Positions 17,750-26,947 of a stretch of DNA of 64,000 bases are shown piece after piece. The translations under genes and the position numbers were made by a program. The stretch is from contig LJUI01000010.1 of assembly GCA_001303705.1 (NCBI GenBank), positions 1-64,000 on the forward strand, in the 5' to 3' direction. This DNA comes from a candidate division TA06 bacterium SM23_40. GTDB lineage: Bacteria > LJUI01 > SM1-40. The notes below the pieces were generated by a model, which was not told where the DNA came from, did not search any database, and saw nothing but the letters and a program-made list of their open reading frames with translations. Within the stretch, counting starts at the first letter, position 1, and each line of letters starts with the position of its first letter.

Positions 17750-19507
17750 TCACGGCCGGTCCGTTTGCCGCCCAGCCCCCTCGCTCTGAACGTGCATGAG
17801 ATACTGTTCACCAAGGGAGAGGACGCTGTTGACAAGCCAGTACAGTACAAGCCCTGCGGGGAACCGAATGAATAGAAAAGTGAAGATTATCGGCATCATA
17901 TACCCCATCATCTTCGTTCTCGGATCACCGCCTTTCGCCGTAAACCGCTGTTGGAGCAACATGACCGCACCCATGATGAGTGGCAAGACCGGTATCGCCC
18001 CATCAGGGAGAAATGGGAAATCGCTAAGGAACGGGAGGTGGAGCCGATCCGGCTCCGAGAGATCACGAATCCAGAGGATGAATGGAGCCCGCCTCAGCTC
18101 GATCGTATTCCTCAACACCGTGAACAGCGCCCAGAAGATAGGAAGCTGCAGCAACATGGGAAGGCAGCCCTTCAGGCTCCCCACGGGACTGACTCCGTGC
18201 TCACGATAGATCCTCATGGTCTCCTGGTTCAGCTTCTGGGGATTGTTCTTGTACCGCTGCTTCAGCTCATTGAGCTTGGGCTGCAACAGTGCCTGCTTCT
18301 CCTGCATCTCCTTCATCTGACGCATCCCCCGATGGGTCAGGGGAAAATAGATCGCCTTCATGATGCAGGAAAAGAGTATGATCACCACGCCATAGTTGGA
18401 GACGTACTGATGAGTCCACGTGAGAAGTGTCAGCACGAACTTACTGATAGGTGCGATCGGCCCCCGCCCCAGATCGACCACTCGCTCCATTCCCAAGCCG
18501 TAGCTCCTCAATATCTCGTAGTCGATGGGACCGATATACACCCGGTGCGTCAGCAGTCCGCTCTCCCCGTATCTCCCCCCGAGGTCGAATCCGACATGTT
18601 CCGGCCCCGATGCCATCAGCCGCACTCTGTGCTGCCCGGAGGATTCGGGGACTAGGGTTGCCACGAAGTACTTGGTCCTGACTCCGGCCCACCTGACGTC
18701 TCCGATCTCCTCCACATAGCTCGCCAGCTCCGAATCCTCCGCCTCCGATCGCCTGCCGATCTTCACCAGATCCCGCCGGTTCTTCCTCACCAGGACGTCT
18801 CCCATGAGGGCCAGTCCCGCAAAATGACTCAGATCCTCCGTCCGATTCCGCTCCGTAGCGCTAAGCCCTGGCTGCCAATGGAGCCAATAGTCCCGCGCTC
18901 CGATCTCTTCGCTCACCGCAATCTCGAGAGCGATATCGTACCGGTTCCGGAAGAAGCGGTAGCGTCTCACTACCTCGCCTCCCTGAGGGAGAGTGAGTGC
19001 GAACGCCACCTCGCCCTCGGGATGCTCCGCGGAGAGGGTCACCTCCGAAACATCAGTCGTGAACGGTGCCAGCGTAAGGTCGATCCCCTCCTCGCCTGCA
19101 CCGATCCACAGGCCCAAGATGGCGTGCGCATCCTCGGGGATTAGCTCCACCATCTGACCATTCTGCGCATCGTAGTCCTTTAGACGGACGCTCGTCAGCG
19201 TCGCCCCGCGTGTGCTGAGGCGGGCCCAATACAGGTCTGTCTCGACGACTACCTCGCGCTCGACGGAATCTACCGCGGCCGCACCGAAGAGCGAATCAAG
19301 AGGTGTGAGGCCGTCCCATCGCGGCTCGGGCATGGCCGTATCGCGATCGACATCCGTCTCTTCGACCGCTTCCACCGCCCGTCTGCTCGGTTCCCGCGCC
19401 AGTTCGTCGACGCCCCGCCCCGCTCTCGATCGGATGTAGATGCTATATCCGAAGAGGATCACAGCGATGAGGCCGAGGGCCAGGATCGTCCTCTTCTCCG
19501 CGTCCAT
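17750..19507 (-). CDS. yidC: Membrane protein insertase YidC
   Basis: A 585-residue Gram-negative-type YidC: N-terminal membrane segment (about 7-25), a large periplasmic beta-sandwich domain to about residue 340, then the five-helix insertase core. The core includes the conserved ISKFVLTLLTWTHQYVSNYG and the cytoplasmic coiled loop RGMRQMKEMQEKQALLQPKL. It inserts and folds inner-membrane proteins with or without SecYEG. The ATG at 19507 gives the typical MDAEKRTILA start and has an AAAGGAA site. It lies 11 bp after yidD. Confidence 0.96.
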   Translation of the reverse strand: MDAEKRTILALGLIAVILFGYSIYIRSRAGRGVDELAREPSRRAVEAVEETDVDRDTAMPEPRWDGLTPLDSLFGAAAVDSVEREVVVETDLYWARLSTRGATLTSVRLKDYDAQNGQMVELIPEDAHAILGLWIGAGEEGIDLTLAPFTTDVSEVTLSAEHPEGEVAFALTLPQGGEVVRRYRFFRNRYDIALEIAVSEEIGARDYWLHWQPGLSATERNRTEDLSHFAGLALMGDVLVRKNRRDLVKIGRRSEAEDSELASYVEEIGDVRWAGVRTKYFVATLVPESSGQHRVRLMASGPEHVGFDLGGRYGESGLLTHRVYIGPIDYEILRSYGLGMERVVDLGRGPIAPISKFVLTLLTWTHQYVSNYGVVIILFSCIMKAIYFPLTHRGMRQMKEMQEKQALLQPKLNELKQRYKNNPQKLNQETMRIYREHGVSPVGSLKGCLPMLLQLPIFWALFTVLRNTIELRRAPFILWIRDLSEPDRLHLPFLSDFPFLPDGAIPVLPLIMGAVMLLQQRFTAKGGDPRTKMMGYMMPIIFTFLFIRFPAGLVLYWLVNSVLSLGEQYLMHVQSEGAGRQTDRP

Positions 19508-19518
19508 AGTACATTCCT

Positions 19519-19728
19519 TTAGATGACAGGGTCGTACCCGCCCCGTGAGAAGGGATGACACCGGAGGAGACGCCTCAGAGCCAGCCAGGCCCCTCGAGGG
19601 AGACCGTGCTTCTCCAGGGCCGTGATCGCGTACTCGGAGCAGGTAGGAGAGAAGCGACAACTCGGAGGCATAAAAGGCGAGAGGGCTCTACGATACAGCT
19701 GAATCAGGGCGATAAGAACTCCTGTCAT
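19519..19728 (-). CDS. yidD: Membrane protein insertion efficiency factor YidD
   Basis: A 69-residue amphipathic protein of the YidD family, recognised by the Cys-containing core [20 protein letters not shown] and the tail [17 protein letters not shown]. It assists YidC-dependent insertion at the inner face of the membrane. Its first 41 bp overlap the end of rnpA in another frame, as in many bacteria. Confidence 0.96.
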   Translation of the reverse strand: MTGVLIALIQLYRRALSPFMPPSCRFSPTCSEYAITALEKHGLPRGAWLALRRLLRCHPFSRGGYDPVI

Positions 19729-20083
19729 TCGTCATCCTTGATTTCTGTGCGCGGGAAAACAGAGTCCGTGTCTCCCGCTCGAGGAGATGCCAGTCAGATT
19801 CAAGTACCCGCTCGTTGCCGACCAGAACTATTTCCACATCGCCAGGCAATAATGACCTGTTTCGCCGGTACAACTCCCGTAGTCGACGCCTGATACGGTT
19901 TCGTCGAACAGATCCCTTGGTCCCCCTGGCAACGACGAAGGCAGCGCGGCGACGCGGTGCACCGCTGATGACAACGATACTCAGGGTGTCCCCCCGCAGC
20001 GTACGCCCGCGCCGGAATAGTCGCCTCACCTGCGAGGACGCACCGATTCGTTCCGAAGAGACGAGCCGTTCGTTCTGGACCAT
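19688..20083 (-). CDS. rnpA: Ribonuclease P protein component
   Basis: A 131-residue basic protein that binds the RNase P RNA and helps mature tRNA 5' ends. The RNR signature appears as [20 protein letters not shown] at about residues 56-75. The rest shows the normal alpha-beta sandwich pattern, plus a C-terminal polar tail created by the overlap with yidD. The ATG at 20083 is preceded by AAGGTAGGG. No RNase P RNA gene was found in the window. Confidence 0.95.
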   Translation of the reverse strand: MVQNERLVSSERIGASSQVRRLFRRGRTLRGDTLSIVVISGAPRRRAAFVVARGTKGSVRRNRIRRRLRELYRRNRSLLPGDVEIVLVGNERVLESDWHLLERETRTLFSRAQKSRMTNDRSSYRPDSAVS

Positions 20084-20164
20084 CAGGAGCCCTACCTTGC
20101 TCCCGTGCCGATAACACCTCCAGCCGTTCTATGCGGTGTTACATGCAGTGACGATCGTACTCGA

Positions 20165-20302
20165 CTAGCGAACCGCCTGTCGTCTGCGGCCTTTGCGGCG
20201 CCTGCGCCCGAGCACCTCCCTGCCTGCTCTCGTGCTCATTCGCTTCCGAAACCCGTGGGTCCGACGCCGACTAATTCTGCTCGGCTGATATGTGCGTTTC
20301 AC
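20165..20302 (-). CDS. rpmH: 50S ribosomal protein L34
   Basis: A 45-residue gene. The product starts [20 protein letters not shown] and ends [10 protein letters not shown], the classic L34 sequence. Translation starts at GTG (20302), with GGGAG seven bases upstream. It is the first gene of the leftward run rpmH-rnpA-yidD-yidC-jag-mnmE and is read from the promoter at 20339-20367. Confidence 0.97.
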   Translation of the reverse strand: MKRTYQPSRISRRRTHGFRKRMSTRAGREVLGRRRRKGRRRQAVR

Positions 20303-20338
20303 GATAATACTCCCGGTTCTGTTCCTGTATATCGCTGC

Positions 20339-20367
20339 ATATTAGGCGTCTGGCGCATAAAAGTCAA
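20339..20367 (-). promoter_or_regulatory. rpmH operon promoter, TTGACT-17-TAATAT
   Basis: Minus strand: TTGACT at 20362-20367, 17-bp spacer, TAATAT at 20339-20344, with an A-rich stretch just upstream. Transcription would start near 20332, giving a 30-base leader to the rpmH GTG. Confidence 0.85.
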
Positions 20368-20395
20368 GATTTTTCTGCCTCGCCCGATTTTGCCC

Positions 20396-20425
20396 TTGAC
20401 ATCCGTTCATCCGTTGTCGTACCAT
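20396..20425 (+). promoter_or_regulatory. Sigma-70-type promoter, TTGACA-18-TACCAT
   Basis: TTGACA at 20396-20401, an 18-bp spacer and TACCAT at 20420-20425 on the plus strand, back to back with the rpmH promoter. It precedes the hairpin RNA candidate ending in a T-run at 20558; readthrough could also feed dnaA. Confidence 0.65.
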
Positions 20426-20431
20426 ACCACG

Positions 20432-20558
20432 CCGAGACTGAATCAAGATCGTACAACTTTCTGCTACTCGACATCGATGGAGAGGGTGGACTCCCGTGAG
20501 TACTGGCCGCTCACCGCGGCTGACGCCCTCCAGGCAGCTCGCAGTAGCGGTGTTTTTT
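20432..20558 (+). ncRNA. Candidate small hairpin RNA upstream of dnaA
   Basis: About 127 nt from the predicted start of the promoter at 20396-20425 to a run of six T (20553-20558). The ends of the fold pair as CUGCUACU (20461-20468) with AGUAGCGG (20543-20550), eight pairs including one G:U. Inner helices are GAGGGUG with CGCCCUC and GUGAG with CUCAC. A rod-like fold closed just before a U-tract resembles small stable RNAs such as SRP or 6S RNA. The SRP apical motif is absent and no 6S-type bubble is evident, so the class is unknown. No open frame fits. Confidence 0.45.
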
Positions 20559-20861
20559 GGGGCGGGCGGGCGAACGTGCCGGTACATTCTGCGGTCTGAC
20601 CACAATTCCTCGCTGTGCATAACCTCACCACTCGGTGGTGTCTTTTCATCTTAAGTCGCTAGCTGACATGTGGTTCCGCTATTAGTGCTGTGGTGGATAA
20701 TTTTGTGGGCAACTGTGGCCAGCGCATGCTCTCAACAGTCGACTCTCGGCCGTACCTGACGCTGACCGTTCGCTTCCTGCCCCTGTGGAAAAGCCCAACT
20801 CGCACTACCTGAACTGACAGCCTATCGCCCTTCTCAATCCTGAATTCTGCGGGCTACATCG
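20559..20861. other. dnaA upstream region with DnaA boxes (possible oriC part)
   Basis: DnaA boxes read on the minus strand: TTATGCACA at 20614-20622 (perfect TTATNCACA), TTATCCACC at 20692-20700 (one mismatch) and TTTTCCACA at 20784-20792 (one mismatch). With the boxes downstream of dnaA they suggest a bipartite origin. Gene direction flips here, as expected at oriC. A clear dnaA promoter could not be defined; GATAAT at 20696-20701 is a possible -10 box. Confidence 0.6.
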
Positions 20862-22202
20862 ATGCAACTGCCGAATGCTCAGAAACTGTGGGAGGAAACG
20901 CTCTCCCTTATTCAGGGAAGCGTGAATGGACAGAGTTTCGAGACGTGGTTCAAACCCACGCGCGGCCGGACCATCGATAACAGGGTTCTCTCGGTCGAGG
21001 TGCCGAGTCCGTTCTTCGCCGATTGGCTAGAAGAACACTACATTCAACTTATCGAAGAGGCTGCCTCTCGCGTGGCCAAGGCAAGGCTCGGAATCTCGTT
21101 TGCCGTGGCGAAGCCCGATGGTGCCGTTCCACAATCCACGCTGCGGCGCCGCGTTCGTGCCAAGACTTACTCCGTAGACGATTCCCAACTCCACGATCGT
21201 TATACCTTCGAGACCTTCATCGTCGGAAAGGGAAATCAATTCGCCCACGCGGCGGCTCTTGCCGTCGCGGAGGCGCCGGCTACCACATACAATCCCCTCT
21301 TTGTGTACGGGGGAGTCGGCCTGGGCAAGACACATCTCCTGCAGGCCATCGGCAACTTCGTCAAGATGAGCTCACCCACTGCCAAAGCCTACTACACCTC
21401 GGCCGAGAATTTCATGAACGAGATGATTCATTCCATACAGAATCGCACTACTCTCGAATTCAAGAGGAAGTACCGCTCCAATGACCTGCTCCTGATCGAC
21501 GACATTCATTTCCTCGCAGACAAGGTGAGCCTGCAGGAGGAAATCTTTTACACATTCAACGCTCTCCACGAGGCAGGGAGGCAGATCGTCCTGACGAGCG
21601 ATCGTCCGCCGAAAGACATCCCCTCTCTCGAGGAGCGCCTTGTGTCCCGTTTCCAGTGGGGACTTGTCGCTGATATCCAACCTCCCGACCTGGAGACGCG
21701 TACTGCCATTCTACGCAAGAAGGCAGATCGCGACGGCATCGCCATTCCTCACGACGTGACACTGTACATCGCGACCAAAGTCAAATCTAACATCCGTGAA
21801 CTCGAAGGATGCCTGATCCGCCTTCTCGCCTTTTCTTCTCTCTCCGGCCGTGAGATAACTGTCGAGCTGGCCGAGGAGGTTCTCGAAGATATCATCGCAG
21901 ACTCGTCTCCTCCGTTGAGTGTGCAACGCATTCAGTCTGTAGTCGCCGATCACCATGGAGTTTCCGAGGAGGCGCTACGCGGCCGCCGTCGGACTGCATC
22001 AATCGCCCTCCCGCGCCAGATTGCCATGTACCTCTGCCGGAAGCTGACGAATCTCTCTCTGAGCGAAGTGGGCGCACAGTTCGGCGGCAAGGATCACACG
22101 ACGGTGCTCCACGCGTGCGACAAGATAGAGAGACGCCGCAACGTAGACCGTCCGTTCGATGCAACCATCCAGAGTCTCGAGCGACGCCTGACATCTGGAT
22201 AG
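20862..22202 (+). CDS. dnaA: Chromosomal replication initiator DnaA
   Basis: A 446-residue DnaA. Domain I (1 to about 75) shows the NGQSFETWFKP pattern and a short linker follows. The AAA+ domain III carries Walker A GGVGLGKTHLLQAIG and Walker B LLIDDIHFLADK. The DNA-binding domain IV has the DnaA signature KDHTTVLHACDKI. It binds DnaA boxes as an ATP filament and melts the origin. The ATG at 20862 lacks a strong ribosome-binding site. Boxes on both sides of the gene indicate autoregulation and an origin nearby. Confidence 0.98.
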   Translation: MQLPNAQKLWEETLSLIQGSVNGQSFETWFKPTRGRTIDNRVLSVEVPSPFFADWLEEHYIQLIEEAASRVAKARLGISFAVAKPDGAVPQSTLRRRVRAKTYSVDDSQLHDRYTFETFIVGKGNQFAHAAALAVAEAPATTYNPLFVYGGVGLGKTHLLQAIGNFVKMSSPTAKAYYTSAENFMNEMIHSIQNRTTLEFKRKYRSNDLLLIDDIHFLADKVSLQEEIFYTFNALHEAGRQIVLTSDRPPKDIPSLEERLVSRFQWGLVADIQPPDLETRTAILRKKADRDGIAIPHDVTLYIATKVKSNIRELEGCLIRLLAFSSLSGREITVELAEEVLEDIIADSSPPLSVQRIQSVVADHHGVSEEALRGRRRTASIALPRQIAMYLCRKLTNLSLSEVGAQFGGKDHTTVLHACDKIERRRNVDRPFDATIQSLERRLTSG

Positions 22203-22451
22203 AATCTGAATCTCCTGTGCACCATATGTAGACGGATCTACCGCTCGGTCCCAGTCTGTGCAATTGTGTGGATAATCGACCATGTTATGCACGGCTTCTC
22301 CCTGCGAGCCCGTCTTGTAACCTTCTACATGACAATCGGTTACGAATTGGACCAACATATTCACACCTCCTACTACAGCATCGTATTTATATCTATCTTA
22401 GAAGTAGATCGGGAGTGGTAACCCTTCGCATCTTGTCCGGGAGAACCAACC
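22203..22451. other. Probable oriC segment between dnaA and dnaN
   Basis: Contains a perfect DnaA box TTATCCACA (minus strand, 22267-22275) and TTATGCACG (22285-22293, one mismatch). An AT-rich stretch at about 22335-22405 is a candidate unwinding element. The dnaA-dnaN gap is the commonest oriC position in bacteria. TTGGAC with TACTAC 18 bp away near 22347-22376 may be a dnaN promoter, but this is weak. Confidence 0.65.
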
Positions 22452-23570
22452 ATGGAGATACTCATAGCGCAAGAGGTTTTGACAAAGGTCCTGACGACCG
22501 TACTCCACGTAATCCCTGCCCGTACTACATTTCCGGTGCTGTCAAACATCCTGTTGGAGACTGAGGATGGAAAGATACGCGTCTCGGGCACCGACCTAGA
22601 TGTGGCAGTTACGACGCAAGTGGAGGCGGAGATCAAGAGGCCAGGGGCGATCACCCTTCCCGCACGGCGCCTCGGGGAGATAGCGCGTGAGTTGCCGAAG
22701 CAGCCGGTCCGAATCGTATGCGAGGGAGAGCAGGCTGAGATCATCTGCCACCGGTCGAAGTTCCGGGTGTCGGGGATGGCGAAGGAGGAGTATCCGGAGT
22801 TGCCCCCCCTTCCCACAGAGAGCGGTTTCCGCGTGCCTGGCAGTCTCATAGAGCGAACTGTCAACAAAGTAGCGTTCGCGGTTGCAGGCGATGAGGCGCG
22901 GCCGGCCCTGTGCGGAGCACTGTGTCAGATCGCAGAGGGCACAATCCGATTGGTGGCGACTGACGGACATCGGCTTGCCCTCGTGGAGCGGAAGGGGCTG
23001 CCCGGGTTGCCGAAGAAACTGGAGGCGATCGTCCCGCGGAAAGCTCTGACAGAGGTAATCAGAGTGCTGGACCCGGAGAGCGAGGTAGAGATCCGAGTCG
23101 ATTCCGGACGGATAGGAATCTACCTCGGGGAAACATCCATCACCGCGCGGCTCATCGAGGGTCCGTTCCCGGACTATCGACAGGTCATTCCGAAAGAGAA
23201 TCCGAACAGGGTTCGAGTTGAAGCCGGCGAACTCACCGCGGCGCTACGGCGGGTGGCGATCTTCTCAAGTCCCCATACTCATCTCGTCCGAATGTCGCTG
23301 GGAGGAGAAGGGCTGGAGCTATTCGCTGCGACTCCCGATATCGGTGAGGCGAGAGAGAAAGTGGCATGTGAGTACGGCGGAGAGGATATGGATGTCGGGT
23401 ATAACGCCAGCTATCTTCTAGAGATACTGCGCAATGTTGGCAGCGACCAGGTGCAAATGTCACTCAGCACGCCGCTGTCGGCTGGCTTAGTGACGCCGGA
23501 AGAGCAGGAGCAGGGAGAAGAGCTGCTCTACCTGTTGATGCCCATCAGGCTATCGGAGGCTGTGGAATGA
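22452..23570 (+). CDS. dnaN: DNA polymerase III beta subunit (sliding clamp)
   Basis: A 372-residue beta clamp with the three repeated clamp domains (about 1-120, 128-245 and 246-372). Family blocks include LPARRLGEIARELP, ATDGHRLALV, EGPFPDYRQVIP and the C-terminal LYLLMPIRL (usual YLxMPxRL). The homodimeric ring tethers polymerases and repair proteins to DNA. The ATG at 22452 has a GGGAGA site. recF, normally next, is displaced by about 8.6 kb of signalling genes. Confidence 0.97.
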   Translation: MEILIAQEVLTKVLTTVLHVIPARTTFPVLSNILLETEDGKIRVSGTDLDVAVTTQVEAEIKRPGAITLPARRLGEIARELPKQPVRIVCEGEQAEIICHRSKFRVSGMAKEEYPELPPLPTESGFRVPGSLIERTVNKVAFAVAGDEARPALCGALCQIAEGTIRLVATDGHRLALVERKGLPGLPKKLEAIVPRKALTEVIRVLDPESEVEIRVDSGRIGIYLGETSITARLIEGPFPDYRQVIPKENPNRVRVEAGELTAALRRVAIFSSPHTHLVRMSLGGEGLELFAATPDIGEAREKVACEYGGEDMDVGYNASYLLEILRNVGSDQVQMSLSTPLSAGLVTPEEQEQGEELLYLLMPIRLSEAVE

Positions 23571-23830
23571 GCAGATAGCGATGCAGTGAACGTCACCGAA
23601 TCCTGCCGCACCTACCTCCTGCCACTGCACTTCTGCGTGCCCACTCCCGGAACGATAGCCGAACATTCCACATGGTGCTCCCTCACCGAGTACTACCATG
23701 TCGAGGCGGCCACTACTTGCTCGTAACCGGCTGCCCATACCGGTTGCAGGGAGTGGCAACCCTGTCTTGCGTGAGGAGCGGGGAACTAAGAACCCGGAAC
23801 ACGATGGACACCACAAGGGGGGAGGCGGAG

Positions 23831-26587
23831 ATGAAGTGCGCGATGAATAGCTTCTGTCCGCTGTCAGGCCCCGGGCTTATTGTCGTGCTCGCGCTCGTTA
23901 TCTCGCAGTCGGTTTGGGCTGACGTACGGGTGAATGACGATCCGCCCGGGCAGAGACAGGAGACGACGAGAGCCGATAGGGCGGTTGCCGTTGACGAGTC
24001 GGGCGCGATCCATGTCGTCTGGTCGGATCACCGGTCGGGCGACTCAGCTAGTGATATCTACTATGCCTCATCGGTCGACGGAGGGCTCTCGTTCAGCGCG
24101 AACGTGCAAGTGAACACAGAGAGCGGTGATCTCTGCGCTCATCGGGAGGCCGCCGTTGCCGTCGGGACTGACGGAGGGATCTGTGTCACATGGATCGAAG
24201 AGACGGCGGGGAGCGGGGGTACACTCCAGTGGAGAGTTCTGTTTGCCAGATCTACAGAGGGTGAAGAGAGATTCTGCGAACAGGTTCCCGTGAGCGATGA
24301 GGCCTGGTCGTCTGCCTGGAAGCGCGCTCCTTCCATGGCGGTAGACGCTTCGGGCAACATCCATATCGTCTGGGAGGATGCGCGCGATGGGACGCGCCAG
24401 ACCTATTCTTCGGTGTCGAGCGATGGCGGGTTCGAATGGACCACTGATGAGCCGGTAGCCCATGTGCCCGGAGCGACGAGTGCGTACTCGATCACGCCAT
24501 CAATAACATTCGATCCGATGTCGGGACTGGTGGCCGTCGCGTACTATGCGAAGTTTCGGTACGCTCCAGAGGGTGAAGGAGGAGGGGGTACTGCACCGAC
24601 CGTGTATGTGAGTCGATCGACGGGGCTCGGCTCGGGGTTCGAGCATGCCGTTCAGGTTGCGGATGTACAGGCACAGGATAGTCTCAGCTGCCCCTCGATT
24701 GGAGCGGACGGTAGGGCGAAGCTGTATGTCGCTTGGAGCGACCGCCGGAACGGGGACTACGACATCTGGGTCTCGGGATCGACCGATGGCGGAGCGAGCT
24801 TCGAAGAAGATGTGCTTATCAGCGACGATCTAACCGGGAGCGAGCAGCTCCTTCCCTCGGTCTCGGCAGGGAACGTGGACGGGCAGCCGGATAGCCGGGC
24901 GGTGGTCTGGGTCGGATATTGCGATCGACGAAGCGGGGACTGGGAGTGCTATCTCGCTCGGTCATTCAACAGCGGCCAGAGCTTTGGGCCGAGCCGTCGT
25001 CCGTACTCCACAGCGGTGCCGGGTCCACGCATACTCCCCTCGATCCATGTCGATGCATCGAATGCCGCGCACTGTGTGTGGACCGACCGACGCGAAGATG
25101 CCGGAGATATTTACTATCATCGGACAGTCCGTTGTTTCCTCATCTGGGACAACGATAGCGGAGTGACGTTCAACGATCCGGATGCCCAGTGGCAGAGTCT
25201 CTACTGCTTGTCGGGGCTGCATGAGACCACCTCTCCCGAGGCGGAGCTCGGGCAGGCCCTGGCTCTGGCCGACCCGGCGGCGATGGTGGTTACCAGTGTC
25301 CAGGATGCCGATCTCGGCGAGTACGATCTCCGAGACTACGATGCGGTATTTGTCGCGCTCGGCTGGCGACCGGAATCGCTGAGTTGCGGGGGAACGATCG
25401 AGTCGACGGAGGCATCGCAGCTGGTCGAGTACCTCAAGGTGGGAGGGGGGGGGTTCTGTGAGGGGAATGACGGATTCGAGCAGTACTCGCAGCCACCCGA
25501 TACGCTCGATTCCCTCTTCGCGCACTACTTCGGCGGAATCCTGGCCGATACCTCAGTCGGCCAGGTCGACTCGATCGTGGGGCAGGCGGGTACTGTCTTC
25601 GGGGGACTCCGATTCGTGTACAGTTCCAATGACCTCGGGCCGCACACATCGATCGATGTGATAGACGCGCTGCCAGGATACGGCAGTGAGGTCTTCTCCG
25701 CAGGAGTGAGCGACGCCAGGTTGGGGAATGGGCTCGGCATCCGGTCGGTTCGATACAAAGCTATCTACTTCTCTTTTGCCCTCGGTGCGCTCGAGAACCA
25801 GGGGGTGAATACGAAATCCGAAGTAATAGAAAGAATTCTAGATGTGCTGTGTCCTGATCGGCCCTACATCGAACTCGACATCGAGGGAGATGTGAGCGAA
25901 CGAGAGGCGGTCTCCTATTGTCCAGGGGATTCTCTGGCTCTCACCTATCTCATACGTAACTGCACGGACGAGAAGTTCACCGGCAGCCTCCACCTCGTCC
26001 TGAGAGGCGGGCCGTCAGCCAGCCACTACATCGCCTCGGAGGCGTGCACTGTGGCGGCGCGGGACAGCCTGATGGGATCCCGTCACGGCGACGCGATCCC
26101 GATGGGAGTGATCCCTTCGGACAACTACCGGCTCGTAGGATACGTCTCCTATTCCCCTGATCCCCAGAGCATCGTCAAAGGACCCGTTCTGGCGGAGGAT
26201 GATTTCCACGTTATCATCTTCTCGCCTGTGTCGACGAGCCTGATACCGGATGCTTTCCCCACAATCATACCCCCGGGGGGCGGGGAGGTGGGGTACACTG
26301 CGGTATTGCGGAACGCGGTCGATCGGGACGTCACAGTAGATGTGTGGACAGCAGTTCTCGGGCCCGTTGGGCCGATCATCGACCCGGTGTTCGGGCCGCA
26401 TACGGTCGCGATAGGCCCGCTGGACTCTCTCTCCCTTCATCGGGTGGACGTTGTGCCGGGCTGGGCCCCTACGGGCATGTACTGCTATTGCCTCAATTCC
26501 GGGATCAAGCCCATGGGGGGGCTCTGTAGGCGAGAGTCGGCCGCGATCTGGACCCAGGCATGTTTCGAGGCCTATAAGTTGCCCTAG
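23831..26587 (+). CDS. Secreted beta-propeller (BNR/sialidase-like) protein
   Basis: A 918-residue exported protein. The ATG at 23831 has GGAGG five bases upstream and gives a signal peptide ending near SQSVWA (about residue 30). Residues 30-430 carry repeated BNR-like units (VAVDESGAIHVVWSDHRSG, SSVDGGLSF, VAWSDRRNGDYDIWVSGSTD), predicting a six-bladed propeller. A segment at about 435-650 (CFLIWDNDSG ... YDAVFVALGW ... EYLKVGGGGF) resembles the flavodoxin/GATase-like module of the secreted protein at 60288. The C-terminus is a beta-sandwich shared with the proteins at 62552 and 63767. There is no FlgD-type sorting tail. Catalytic sialidase residues are not evident, so it is probably a binding or structural exoprotein. 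Confidence 0.85.
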   Translation: MKCAMNSFCPLSGPGLIVVLALVISQSVWADVRVNDDPPGQRQETTRADRAVAVDESGAIHVVWSDHRSGDSASDIYYASSVDGGLSFSANVQVNTESGDLCAHREAAVAVGTDGGICVTWIEETAGSGGTLQWRVLFARSTEGEERFCEQVPVSDEAWSSAWKRAPSMAVDASGNIHIVWEDARDGTRQTYSSVSSDGGFEWTTDEPVAHVPGATSAYSITPSITFDPMSGLVAVAYYAKFRYAPEGEGGGGTAPTVYVSRSTGLGSGFEHAVQVADVQAQDSLSCPSIGADGRAKLYVAWSDRRNGDYDIWVSGSTDGGASFEEDVLISDDLTGSEQLLPSVSAGNVDGQPDSRAVVWVGYCDRRSGDWECYLARSFNSGQSFGPSRRPYSTAVPGPRILPSIHVDASNAAHCVWTDRREDAGDIYYHRTVRCFLIWDNDSGVTFNDPDAQWQSLYCLSGLHETTSPEAELGQALALADPAAMVVTSVQDADLGEYDLRDYDAVFVALGWRPESLSCGGTIESTEASQLVEYLKVGGGGFCEGNDGFEQYSQPPDTLDSLFAHYFGGILADTSVGQVDSIVGQAGTVFGGLRFVYSSNDLGPHTSIDVIDALPGYGSEVFSAGVSDARLGNGLGIRSVRYKAIYFSFALGALENQGVNTKSEVIERILDVLCPDRPYIELDIEGDVSEREAVSYCPGDSLALTYLIRNCTDEKFTGSLHLVLRGGPSASHYIASEACTVAARDSLMGSRHGDAIPMGVIPSDNYRLVGYVSYSPDPQSIVKGPVLAEDDFHVIIFSPVSTSLIPDAFPTIIPPGGGEVGYTAVLRNAVDRDVTVDVWTAVLGPVGPIIDPVFGPHTVAIGPLDSLSLHRVDVVPGWAPTGMYCYCLNSGIKPMGGLCRRESAAIWTQACFEAYKLP

Positions 26588-26853
26588 GCCCCGACTGCCT
26601 CGTTCTGGCGGTTCATTGCACCCCCTCACTACACCCCTGGCAGCCTTCTTCCGGGCTGATCGCCCAGCGGAAGAGCGGCAGCCAGGGGTCTGTCATGAGA
26701 CTTCGGTTAGGGGGGACATATCATTGCCTGCGAAATTCTCAGAAACTAAAAAGGAGACGCGGTGGCCTGTGTCTCCAGGGTCTGGAGACACCATGTGGCA
26801 GCGTTCCCGGCGCCGCAAGCCGGGGGCGTGAGGAGGAGGTGCGGAATCGAGCA
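26588..26853. other. Upstream region of the kinase operon, with a hairpin and a repeated motif
   Basis: No gene. A perfect 9-bp inverted repeat with a 5-base loop lies at 26769-26791 (GTGTCTCCA and its complement), not followed by a T-run. A 24-bp element starting TATCATTG at about 26721 recurs in imperfect form (19 of 24 identical) at about 26909, between the operon promoter and the kinase start codon. It could be an operator. Confidence 0.4.
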
Positions 26854-26882
26854 TTGACATTCTCGGGCGAAAACAGTATGCT
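26854..26882 (+). promoter_or_regulatory. Kinase operon promoter, TTGACA-17-TATGCT
   Basis: TTGACA at 26854-26859, a 17-bp spacer and TATGCT at 26877-26882, about 65 bp before the kinase ATG. This would make the kinase-TPR-activator genes an independent unit inside the dnaN-recF interval. Confidence 0.8.
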
Positions 26883-26947
26883 CGTGGGGAGACCGGGCAC
26901 GTGGTCTTATCATTGTATGAGAAGTTCCCAGATATCGGGGAGGCCAG

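Noticed and set aside
20432-20558. SRP (4.5S) RNA
   Set aside because: The conserved apical GGUCAGG...AGCAGCC motif and GNRA loop are missing.
23672-23830. Earlier start for the propeller exoprotein
   Set aside because: It would bury the signal peptide about 53 residues inside; the ATG at 23831 has GGAGG at proper distance.
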